Shown one piece after another: positions 36,184 through 44,700 of a stretch of 64,000 nucleotides of DNA; positions within the stretch are counted from its first letter, which is position 1; every line of letters begins with the position of its first letter. Source of the DNA: UBA2040 sp041751955 (GTDB lineage Bacteria; Bacteroidota; Bacteroidia; Flavobacteriales_D; Crocinitomicaceae); the NCBI GenBank assembly GCA_041751955.1, contig JBGSIB010000057.1:12281-76280 (forward strand), written 5' to 3'. Under the pieces are notes generated by a model. The model searched no databases and had not been told where the DNA came from. It saw nothing but the letters and a program-made list of their open reading frames with translations. The translations under genes were made by a program, and so were the position numbers.

Positions 36184-36670
36184 TTGGGTTAAACGCAAAA
36201 TCGGTCTAATTCGTATCAAGTTAGTTTTTTTAATTGAATTATCAGGTGAAGAAATGAGTTTTTACTGGACAGAATAAGTTGCTACTTGCTTCGAAACGAA
36301 ATAACTATCTGATTATCACAACCAATTTGTCATTTCGCGAATTTACAAAAATTATAATTCGAGACTTTTCTTGGCACGGAAAGCATGGAAACGAATTTTC
36401 CTTAGAAGGAATGAGATAGTAATGGCTTCGCAACGAAATGAAGACCTGATTATCAACATCCATTCGTCATTTATCGAATTTGAAAAAATTCCCATTTGAG
36501 TTTGCAATTTGAACTGAAAGGAAAGAAACGAAATCTCCTTTGAAGCAATGAGACTGCATTAGCTTCGAAACGAAATAACTGTTTGAGTATCAAAACCAAT
36601 TCGTCATTTTGCAAATTTGCAAAAAACTAAAATTTAATTTTTCCTAATTCTAAATTTATCAAAAACTAAC
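36184..36670. other. Non-coding region dominated by a 137-bp tandem repeat
   Basis: Between the kelch gene and mscS there is no credible gene. Most of it is the tandem repeat listed separately; the rest (36184-36287) is AT-rich with nothing recognised. Confidence 0.7.
36288..36640. repeat. Diverged tandem repeat, period 137 bp, ~2.6 copies
   Basis: The word GCTTCGAAACGAAATAAC starts at 36288 and again at 36562, and a variant (GCTTCGCAACGAAATGA) starts at 36425, so the spacing is exactly 137 bases twice. Each copy continues with a TGATTATC/TGAGTATC block, then ATTCGTCATTT or ATTTGTCATTT, then CGAATTT-like sequence. The third copy stops after about 80 bases. The copies are diverged, so the array is old. 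Confidence 0.8.
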
Positions 36671-37510
36671 TCACTCCTCCTTCTTCGTAATAATATGAAT
36701 ATCCCTTTGCGGAAATGGAATCGCAATATTCTCTTCACGCAATTTGCGGTGAATCGTTCGCCGAACATCTGATTTCAAATTTTCTACTGTAAAAGGATCA
36801 CGGGTCCAAAAAATCAACTGAAAATCAAGTGAAGAATCTCCAAAGTTGATGAATCGAACGAAAGGTTCTGGCGTTTTTTCAATGAATTTATGCTCTTCCA
36901 TGACCGTTTGAAGTACCTCAATCACACGTTCAACGTCGGAACCATATGCAACACCAATGTCTACTAAAAACCGAACACTATCTGCATTGTGACTCCAATT
37001 GATCACTTTTTCCGTCACAAACTTGCTATTCGGAATTATCATGACCACATTGTCGCGCGTTATTAATTCTGAACTGCGCAGGTTGATTTCACTTACTTTT
37101 CCTACAACACCTTCTGTTTCAATGACATCTCCAATTTTAATCGTACCCTCAAAAAGCAAAAACAAACCAGAAACTAAATCGGCAAAAATGGGTTGAAGTC
37201 CAAAACCAATACCAACCAATAATGCCGCAGAACCAGCCAACAAAATGGAGATTTTCACCCCTAACGCTTCCAAAATGAGTACGAATGAAATAACCCAAAT
37301 GAAGTATTTGGCCAATAGATAAATGGAATGGCGTCGTTTTTTGTCGATATGGCTCAACAGTACTTTCGGACGTTCAATCATCCTTTGCACCAGCATTAAA
37401 AAGAATATGGTTCCAATTAAGATAATACTGGCAACAAACAAATTACCAGCTTCCAACTTGTAAGAACCAAAATGAAAAATCTCGTAAGTCAATACATCAT
37501 TCCACGACAT
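36671..37510 (-). CDS. Small-conductance mechanosensitive channel (MscS family)
   Basis: A 279-residue membrane channel with three N-terminal helices and the MscS core. The pore helix is A-L-L-V-G-I-G-F-G-L-Q-P-I-F-A-D near residue 115. The beta-domain block (F-L-L-F-E-G-T-I-K-I-G-D-V-I-E) follows. It opens under membrane tension to release solutes during hypo-osmotic shock. The Met at 37510 (MSWNDVL) is preferred; the frame can extend to 37543. The start-proximal CAAATTTG is a partial promoter match. Confidence 0.9.
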   Translation of the reverse strand: MSWNDVLTYEIFHFGSYKLEAGNLFVASIILIGTIFFLMLVQRMIERPKVLLSHIDKKRRHSIYLLAKYFIWVISFVLILEALGVKISILLAGSAALLVGIGFGLQPIFADLVSGLFLLFEGTIKIGDVIETEGVVGKVSEINLRSSELITRDNVVMIIPNSKFVTEKVINWSHNADSVRFLVDIGVAYGSDVERVIEVLQTVMEEHKFIEKTPEPFVRFINFGDSSLDFQLIFWTRDPFTVENLKSDVRRTIHRKLREENIAIPFPQRDIHIITKKEE

Positions 37511-37584
37511 ACCACAAATTTGCACATTTTGAAATGAAAACACATCAATTCAATCGAGCAATCTTTCAATTCAGATTAATTCTC

Positions 37585-37592
37585 TAAATTTG
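37585..37592 (+). promoter_or_regulatory. -7 promoter box (TAAATTTG) of efp
   Basis: Perfect TAnnTTTG match 20 bases before the efp ATG. Confidence 0.6.
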
Positions 37593-37611
37593 CGCAACTA
37601 AAAATTAAGAA

Positions 37612-38178
37612 ATGGCAAATACATCCGATATAAAAAATGGCTTGTGTATCAAGTTCAACGACAAACTTTGTCAAATCATTGAATTTCAACACGTAAAACC
37701 AGGAAAAGGTCCTGCATTCGTGAGAACAAAAATGCGTCAAATCGAAACGGGTAAAGTATTGGATAATACTTTCTCTGCTGGTCATAAAATTGAAATTGTT
37801 CGAATTGAGAACCGTGAATATCAATATTTGTATGAAGAAGCAGATTATTTCATCTTCATGAACAACGAAACGTACGAGCAAGTGAGTATTCCGAAAAAAT
37901 TGGTGGAGAAACCAGAATTTTTGATTGAAGGAATGAACTGTAGTATTTTATTTCATGCTGAAGAAGAATTGCCATTAGTAGTTGAATTGCCCATGCATAT
38001 CATATCTGAAGTTACCTATACAGAACCCGGAATCAAAGGTGATACAGCAACCAACACCATGAAACCAGCGACTATCGCAACAGGTGCTGAGGTGAAAGTT
38101 CCCTTGTTCATCGACAACGGTGAAATCATCAAGGTGGATACCCGAACGGGTGTTTACGTGGAACGAGTAAAAAACTAG
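37612..38178 (+). CDS. efp: Elongation factor P
   Basis: A 188-residue translation factor that relieves ribosome stalling at polyproline. Three beta-barrel domains are visible. The domain I tip K-P-G-K-G-P-A (residues 29-35) holds the lysine or neighbouring residue that is modified in many bacteria. The C-terminal signature V-P-L-F-I-D-N-G-E-I-I-K-V-D-T-R-T-G-x-Y is intact. Own promoter; followed by a repeat-derived hairpin. Confidence 0.96.
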   Translation: MANTSDIKNGLCIKFNDKLCQIIEFQHVKPGKGPAFVRTKMRQIETGKVLDNTFSAGHKIEIVRIENREYQYLYEEADYFIFMNNETYEQVSIPKKLVEKPEFLIEGMNCSILFHAEEELPLVVELPMHIISEVTYTEPGIKGDTATNTMKPATIATGAEVKVPLFIDNGEIIKVDTRTGVYVERVKN

Positions 38179-38223
38179 ACTTCGACTACGCTCAGTCTAC
38201 TTTTTAGCTACGCTCAGCCTGCG
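38174..38223. repeat. Hairpin with two TTCGACTACGCTCAG-family words after efp
   Basis: TTCGACTACGCTCAG at 38181 sits in a hairpin (arms CTAGAC/GTCTAC, one central mismatch) followed by T5, so it probably also terminates efp. A second partial unit, AGCTACGCTCAGCCTGCG, follows at 38207-38223. Same family as the units at 28582, 39775, 40195 and 53966. Confidence 0.7.
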
Positions 38224-38243
38224 TTTAGTGAATGTACGAGGGC

Positions 38244-39584
38244 TTAGTCTCGGTAACTGTCGGGATCGAAGCCCGACACCACCCCATACAAATCATAATG
38301 ATCTGCTGACGTGATTTCTACATCGGCATAATCACCGATGCGAACATAGGTGTTTTCATCTTTCTTTACCAAAACTTCATTGTCTACTTCTGGAGAATCA
38401 AATTCGGTGCGGCCGATGAAATAATCTCCTTCTGCTCTATCGAATAAAACTTTATAGGTTTTTCCAACTTTCTCTTGGTTCAAAGAATAACTGATATCCG
38501 ATTGCAAAGCCATGATTTTATCGGCACGGCTTTTCTTTACTTTTTCGGGAACATCGTCCTCAAAATTGTAAGCATGTGTATTTTCTTCATGGGAATAAGT
38601 GAAAATTCCCAAACGCTCAAAGCGCATTTTTTCAACGAAATCATACATTTCTTGGAAATCCTCTTCTGTTTCGCCAGGATAACCCGCAATCAGTGTCGTT
38701 CGGATGGCAATACCCGGAACTTTCGCGCGGATATCGTTGACCAATTCTTCAGTTTTTTCTCTCGTAATTCCTCGACGCATGGCTTTCAACATATTTGTCG
38801 AACCGTGTTGCAAAGGCATGTCCAGGTAATTACAAATATTCGATTTTCGGTTCATCACTTCGAGCACGTCCATTGGGAAACCCGCTGGAAAAGCATAATG
38901 CAATCGAATCCATTCTATTCCTTCAACTTCCGAAAGTTGCTCCAACAAATCAGCCAAAGCTCTCTTCTTGTAAATGTCTAAACCGTAATACGTCAAATCT
39001 TGGGCAATCAGCATCAATTCTTTCACGCCTTTGGCAGCCAAACTTTGAGCAGATTTCACCAAATCTTCAATCGGTGTTGAAACATGTTTTCCACGCATCA
39101 AAGGAATGGCACAAAACGAACACGGTCGATCGCAACCTTCGGCAATTTTAAAATAGGCAAAGTGATTGGGCGTGGTCAACAAGCGTTCACCCACCAATTC
39201 GTGCTTGTAATCCGCTTTTAAGGTTTTGAGCAAACGCGGCAATTCTCTTGTGCCAAAATAAGCATCGACTTCTGGAATTTCCGTTTCCAACTCATCTCTG
39301 TATCGTTCAGATAAACAACCCGTTACATATACTTTGTCGACAAAACCAGCTGCTTTCGCATTGGCGTATTGCACAATTGTATTGATGGATTCTTCTTTGG
39401 CATTATCGATAAATCCACATGTATTGATGATTACGATTTCAGAGTCATCATTGGTGGATTCGTGTTCCACGTCAAAATTGTTCGCCTTCAGTTGCGCCAT
39501 CATGACTTCTGAATCGAAAATATTCTTCGAACAACCCAAAGTCACTACATTGACCTTGTTTTTTTTAAGCGTTTTGGTCTTCAT
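38244..39584 (-). CDS. rimO: Ribosomal protein S12 methylthiotransferase RimO
   Basis: A 446-residue radical SAM methylthiotransferase that adds a methylthio group to a conserved aspartate of ribosomal protein S12. The N-terminal UPF0004 domain has T-L-G-C-S-K-N, N-T-C-G-F-I-D and V-T-G-C-L-S-E cysteines for the second cluster. The radical SAM motif is C-D-R-P-C-S-F-C near 150, and a C-terminal TRAM domain follows. A promoter box lies 5 bases upstream of the ATG. Confidence 0.95.
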   Translation of the reverse strand: MKTKTLKKNKVNVVTLGCSKNIFDSEVMMAQLKANNFDVEHESTNDDSEIVIINTCGFIDNAKEESINTIVQYANAKAAGFVDKVYVTGCLSERYRDELETEIPEVDAYFGTRELPRLLKTLKADYKHELVGERLLTTPNHFAYFKIAEGCDRPCSFCAIPLMRGKHVSTPIEDLVKSAQSLAAKGVKELMLIAQDLTYYGLDIYKKRALADLLEQLSEVEGIEWIRLHYAFPAGFPMDVLEVMNRKSNICNYLDMPLQHGSTNMLKAMRRGITREKTEELVNDIRAKVPGIAIRTTLIAGYPGETEEDFQEMYDFVEKMRFERLGIFTYSHEENTHAYNFEDDVPEKVKKSRADKIMALQSDISYSLNQEKVGKTYKVLFDRAEGDYFIGRTEFDSPEVDNEVLVKKDENTYVRIGDYADVEITSADHYDLYGVVSGFDPDSYRD

Positions 39585-39589
39585 TGGGG

Positions 39590-39597
39590 CAAAGGTA
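39590..39597 (-). promoter_or_regulatory. -7 promoter box (TACCTTTG) of rimO, near-leaderless
   Basis: Perfect TAnnTTTG match on the minus strand, with only five bases between it and the rimO ATG. Confidence 0.55.
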
Positions 39598-39692
39598 GGG
39601 AAAAGTGAAGGTCGAAATAAGAAATAAGAAGTTAATTGTGAAGATTTCTGTTTTCTTCTTCAACCATTTGTCATTACACAACATACTTAAGA

Positions 39693-39776
39693 TCACCGCA
39701 ACAAAACCTTCTCCACCTCCAATTTCTTCTCCCCATCGAGCAAAACCGTCTGATACACCCTCGCTGAAAAGGGCAC
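39693..39776 (-). pseudogene. Relic second C-terminal tail of a T9SS sorting domain
   Basis: Beyond the stop of the PKD gene, in the same frame, a second copy of a sorting-domain end reads P-F-S-A-R-V-Y-Q-T-V-L-L-D-G-E-K-K-L-E-V-E-K-V-L-L-R then TGA. It resembles the tail of the paralogue at 54011 (P-F-S-A-G-V-Y-Q-A-V-L-R-D-G-E-K-R-L) more than the functional tail beside it. A TTCGACAGGCTCAG-type repeat (39775-39795) marks the junction. Confidence 0.75.
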
Positions 39777-39795
39777 CCTTCGACAGGCTCAGGGT
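39775..39795. repeat. TTCGACAGGCTCAG-family repeat at the tail junction
   Basis: Core TTCGACAGGCTC between 5-bp complementary arms ACCCT / AGGGT. It lies exactly between the functional stop at 39804 and the relic tail. Confidence 0.7.
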
Positions 39796-39803
39796 ACCAC
39801 AAC

Positions 39804-41720
39804 TTAGATTACAATTACCTTCTCCACCTCCAATTCCTTACTACCGTCACGAAGTACAACTTGGTATACCCCTGATGAGAAGGGTATTACAATGATATTC
39901 GTGCTATGACTCAGTGCAATCCGATGTTCCAACACCACCTTTCCTCGTTCATCGTAAAACGAAAGTGTACAATTTTCACTCGGCAAATTCCCCACATACA
40001 CCGCAATGCTTTCCCCACTTTGCACTGGGTTGGGACCGATGGCCATGTAATTGGTAATATTCGGATTAACAGGTTCTTCAGGCACATTTTTGCTTATGTG
40101 AATCGATGTTGTAAGCGTATCATTCGCCCCATTGCAGCCATAAGCGATAAGCGTGACTTCAAATATTCCTGTGTCTGAATAGGTGTGAAAAACCGCAGCC
40201 TGAGCGGAGTCGAAGGCAGCGGAGTCGAACTCACCTGTTAGCACCGAAGCCCCATCCCCAAAATCCCACAAATAACTACCGCCCATGAGGCTTGTGTTGG
40301 TAAAGTGGACACCCATGCTGTCATTGGGTACCGCTGTGAAACCTGCTTGCGGATCATCTAAAAACCCGAGGCAGTTGGTTTTGAGAACGTAGCCGAGCTG
40401 GCCAGGGGCGTTGGCGTTTAAGGAATCGAAGTTGGTAGATTCCCCTACAAAAATATAACCACCATCAATTGTGTTTTCTACATCGTGTATTTCATAATTT
40501 GCTATATAATTTTGACCAATTATGGGATAATAGCTATAATCGCGATTCCAGTTTACGGTACCATTCAGTTGGTTTCTATTGGTTATGCGCATTGTGTAAT
40601 AAATGGATTGATTTGGTTCCCCTTCATTCTTAACATCAACATAACTGTGTGCTCCAACGAACGTGGAATCGCCTTGCAAAGCAAATTTATCTACGCAACC
40701 TCCGCAATATAATGTTGAACTAAAATAAGTTCTCAAAGTATCTTTCCAAACCACATTAAAATTAGAATCCAAGCGAGCGACTGTGGGTCGCACAGCATAG
40801 TAGGGTTGGTTGGTCACTGACATCAAGGTATCAGATTCGGTGTAGGAAATGAGTAAATCTTTTTCATCGTTGATGAAAGAAGCTCCAAAACCTGGCATGC
40901 TCCACGGGGTGTCTTGTAATTGTTTCGTGGAGATCACACTGCCATCCGAAGGGTCTATGGTTTTGAAGAGAATTTTACAATATTGTGAATTAAAGTTAGT
41001 ATTATCATAGTCTTCGCCTTGGATTAGTAAATGTTTTCCGTTCGAATAAGGCAAATAATTATACATTATTCTTCTCGGTTTGTTAGTAGCATAGGTAGAA
41101 AAATTGTGCCGCTTTATATAAATTAGGCTATCGGTTATTATAGAATAGCAAAGTATGTTTGTGCCCGTATCCCATGGTAAATTTGAAGTTGTGTCTATAT
41201 TTTCTGAATAATTATACTTCATGGCAAGAAAATATCTATCCGATTCTTCATCAACAATTAGTCTTGATCTATCAATACTTGTTAAATATAAGTCTACTAA
41301 AGTATCTATTTCCTTTTTGACTAAATTGTTCGTAATGTCGTGATACTTTAAAATTTTTGGATAACTCTCCCAGTTGGATTCGTTATAAGAAGTGTATACA
41401 AACCAAAACACAGAATTTTCATCCATATATATTTCAGATGCGCTAAAGCCTATCGATTCATCCCTTAAACTATCTTTAAAAGTGATTTTTTCAATTTCTT
41501 CGCCTAAAACATTTAATGTAACGATTGAGGCAGAAGTTCTATTATATCTTCCCGTACTTGCATCTATCAGATAGGTTGTGTCTGAATTAACGTAAACATT
41601 GGATATAATACCTAGAGTATCGTCAAATGCATATACCTTATGAAAACAAGTATTCTGTGCAACTCCTAACAAAGAAATAAGCAAAACGAATACAAAAAGA
41701 ATTGTTTTCAAAATATACAT
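39804..41720 (-). CDS. PKD-domain T9SS-secreted protein, copy A
   Basis: A 638-residue protein. Signal peptide MYILKTILFVFVLLISLLGVAQ; residues 25-450 are a beta-rich region, probably a propeller; a PKD domain near 465-545 has the hallmark L-W-D-F-G-D-G and Y-G-C-N-G-A-N-D-T; a T9SS sorting domain ends the protein (I-G-P-N-P-V-Q-S-G-E to V-E-K-V-I-V-I). It lies downstream of the large BNR/beta-helix gene, separated by a terminator. It is paralogous to the gene at 54011: the C-terminal ~170 residues are almost the same while the N-terminal part is diverged. A repeat unit (40195-40233) is inserted in frame in the PKD domain, coding F-D-S-A-A-F-D-S-A-Q-A-A where the paralogue has S-D-S-I. Function unknown. 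Confidence 0.85.
   Translation of the reverse strand: MYILKTILFVFVLLISLLGVAQNTCFHKVYAFDDTLGIISNVYVNSDTTYLIDASTGRYNRTSASIVTLNVLGEEIEKITFKDSLRDESIGFSASEIYMDENSVFWFVYTSYNESNWESYPKILKYHDITNNLVKKEIDTLVDLYLTSIDRSRLIVDEESDRYFLAMKYNYSENIDTTSNLPWDTGTNILCYSIITDSLIYIKRHNFSTYATNKPRRIMYNYLPYSNGKHLLIQGEDYDNTNFNSQYCKILFKTIDPSDGSVISTKQLQDTPWSMPGFGASFINDEKDLLISYTESDTLMSVTNQPYYAVRPTVARLDSNFNVVWKDTLRTYFSSTLYCGGCVDKFALQGDSTFVGAHSYVDVKNEGEPNQSIYYTMRITNRNQLNGTVNWNRDYSYYPIIGQNYIANYEIHDVENTIDGGYIFVGESTNFDSLNANAPGQLGYVLKTNCLGFLDDPQAGFTAVPNDSMGVHFTNTSLMGGSYLWDFGDGASVLTGEFDSAAFDSAQAAVFHTYSDTGIFEVTLIAYGCNGANDTLTTSIHISKNVPEEPVNPNITNYMAIGPNPVQSGESIAVYVGNLPSENCTLSFYDERGKVVLEHRIALSHSTNIIVIPFSSGVYQVVLRDGSKELEVEKVIVI
39925..40160 (-). 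repeat. Near-identical sorting-domain tract shared with 54133-54367
   Basis: About 235 bases encoding the end of the PKD domain and the first part of the sorting domain differ from the paralogue at only around a dozen sites with no gaps, although the upstream halves of the two genes are clearly diverged. This suggests recent gene conversion or duplication confined to the 3' end. Confidence 0.75.
40195..40233. repeat. Double TTCGACTCCGCT repeat inserted in coding sequence
   Basis: On the minus strand this reads TTCGACTCCGCT, a three-base spacer, then TTCGACTCCGCTCAGGCTGC. It keeps the reading frame open and accounts for the extra residues of copy A in the PKD domain relative to copy B. Confidence 0.75.
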
Positions 41721-41725
41721 ACCTT

Positions 41726-41769
41726 AAATAAAAAACGAAGTGGCTAGCCAAAGGTTGGTTGCCACTTCG
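41726..41769 (-). terminator. Rho-independent terminator between the paired T9SS genes
   Basis: Stem CGAAGTGGC / GCCACTTCG with a 16-base loop, then TTTTTTATTT on the minus strand. It ends transcription from the large gene at 41788 just upstream of the PKD gene start at 41720, so the pair is not a simple operon. Confidence 0.85.
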
Positions 41770-41787
41770 AATTTACGAGTTTTTAGT

Positions 41788-44700
41788 TTAATTTTTTAAA
41801 ATACGTATATTCTGTGCTTCTCCATCCACATTCCAAATCCGTACGATATAGATACCCCGAACGGCACCCTTGAAATCTATCTCAGAGGTAAACGCATTTA
41901 TTCTGGAAAGTTCAAAATGCAAGGTTTTACCATGAATGTCTTGAATTTCAATTTGGCTGATTTCAGTATCCTTCATTCCTTTGATGACAAAAGTACCTTC
42001 ATTAGGGTTGGGGTAAAGGATGAATTCACCCTGATTTTCCAAAACTTCAAATGCCTTACCTTCTATGCCTTGTGCTACTTGACTTCTTCCAATTGCGCCC
42101 AATTCCATAGGGTCTCTTTCTTCACAAATGCTAGCGTAAAAGCATAAGATGTTCGACGCTTGAAAGCTAGCTCTGCCCTCGTAGGTGTCTCGGGCATTGA
42201 GCAAAAAGACAATGTTTTCAGGGGACAACTCAAGGTTTAAAACATGCGCAGCATTTATTTCGTCAAGAAGATAAATTTTCAAATCTATAAAATCCATTAA
42301 TTCTTGACGTACGTCAACATTTGAGATAGAAGGCAATTCCTGTTGCAACAATACAATTTGTTCATTGGCTTCGTCAAACATACCTGCGCCTATATAATGG
42401 TCAATCATTTCAGCCCGTTTTATAGAATTATTTCGCGATTCAATCTGCACTGGTATAGAAACTTGATCATTCAGGTCGTTGGAAACCATTGCATTCGTTA
42501 AAAGTAAATTTTCAATTTTCGCTATGCGACAGGTCAAGTCTCCAATTTTTGCCATATCCAAACCGCGCTGTGAGATATTTGCTTTAGAAAAAGCATCTAT
42601 GGAATTGTAAATTGCAGTTGGTAAAGGTTCTGTCTTGTTCAAGAGAAAACTTCTAAATCCGTTATCCAAAAACACTTCAATATTAGCCTCTACAGTCTCT
42701 TGGTACCACTCATGGGGGAAAATATTAGTAGAAATGGCACCCAACTCCGTCAAGAGCTCTATCGACAAATAAGGAGAAGCGTTGAGCAAGGTTTGTTTGA
42801 CTGTTTGACGATTACCGATCGTTAATCCCTCTACCAAATCGTGCAAACTACTGAGATCGCCGCTTGTCAAATAGTTGGTGTAGTCATCGAAAAGAAGATC
42901 GTAATCCGTTTGTAGGAGCGTCAATTCGTCGCTTAAATTCACTTCCATTTGCTCGTTCAGCACGCTGTTCTCATCCAACATAACTATCGTACCATCGAAA
43001 TTAGATGGGCAACCTGCTACATCTGGCGCATTATATTTGGAAAAATTACCACTAAATACTGTCGGTTCTTCTGCATTCGAATTCCAATAATATTTCAAAT
43101 TTTGCAAGTCGTTGGTTCTGAAATGGTAACCACCTGCCTGCAAATTTTGCGAAAGATCGTTCAAAGTAGCTTGATTGGCAGAACCTTGGAACAAACGAAC
43201 GCCTTGATCATTGGATCCATTGAATGCAAAAACAAACATGTCGTTTTGACTACCTATGTTTTTGTTGCACGTGAATTCAAGACCTTTAGCTAAATTCTGA
43301 TCAAAAAACAAATCATTTGCATTTCTGCCAAAAGCCGCGTTAGCGGTACGCTGATTGTTAAATTTGTTTCGGTATATTTCATTTTCAGCGGTACCAATAT
43401 CAAAATTAAGTATCCCTATGTTGGGTATGCCTAGGTCATTATCAAAGACATTTCCTTGAACTGTAAAGCCTGAAGAGGCAATTATATTTAAGTTTTGGGC
43501 ATATTGAATATCTAATGGGCAATTGGCATCGTGATTGAAATAATTACGGGTCAAAATCGCGTTATCCACACTGTTGATCGTCAATCCTTCTTGACAGTTT
43601 AAAAATTTCACATGATCGACTCTGAACGGATAATAACTTTGAGAACTCAGGTGTTCGACACCTTTGTACAAGTTGATGAATTCACCAACATCGTAGTCTG
43701 TATCCTCATAGTAATCGTGGGTCGGTGGATTGACAAAGAGACTTTTTCCCCTCACGGAGTATCCGGCATCTATGCTGAATATTCCTCTGGCGCGATTGGT
43801 TACATCATCCACGTTTGTGCGTAAATCTTGGAAAGTACAACCGTAAATTTTCACACCTTTCACCCCGTTCAATGTGATTGCTGGGCGAGGCTGAGCTTCA
43901 AAGAAGGCATCGGTCCATTCGAAAGTACAATTGGTGAAAATTCCTATGTTGTCAAGTACTGTTCCTGATGCATTTACATTTTGGTAGGCCATGTATTGAA
44001 TCGACCGTTTGTTATTTCTGAAAGTAGAATTTGTTGCAGAAATAATTCCACCCGTTTTAGACCAATCGTTGTAACTCCATGGCATGATAGCTTCGCGTGC
44101 ATTTTCAATCGTTCCGTTCGTCATGCTCACTTTTCCTTGGTTGGCCGTGTTTTGGCGTAGAGAGCTGTTTCCGAGTAAATCTATTCCTTGCCAGTAGTCT
44201 CCACATTCAGTGGTTATTATTCCTCCTGAAATATTAAGATGACCCCCTGGTTCCACTATAATTTTTTGATCGCCATAAACGACAATACTCCCAGTAAGTG
44301 TTAAAGTTGCTCCATCTTTGATAATTAATGTACAAAACAGATTTGTACGGTCTGCCCATGTTTCGTTTTGTGCTATTTTCCATTCTAAGCGCGGAACATC
44401 TCTTATCAGCGGAGCTTTCCAAATACCTCTAGTACCAACAGTGGCATATATTTCTCCAGTACAATGAATGATATTTAAATCGGAAGTTGAACTTGGGATA
44501 TTTGTGGAATATTTTTTCCACGTTTCATTAGCCCTATCCAAGTAATATATTCCGTTCGTAGCACCTATATATATAGAATACCCGTTTGTCTGTCCATTTC
44601 CATATCTGTAATTGAAACAAACCCCGGGAATTTGTTCGCTACACCGTTGTTGAAAATAGCATCTTCAGTTTTGTAGGTAATGTCTGTATATTCATTGTTT

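Noticed and set aside
36288..36640. CRISPR array
   Set aside because: Period of 137 bp, only about three diverged units, no spacer/repeat structure.
44565..44567. Programmed ribosomal frameshifting at the (TA)5 run
   Set aside because: No slippery heptamer or downstream pseudoknot is apparent, and the gene also carries an unrelated TAA at 45837 that frameshifting would not bypass.
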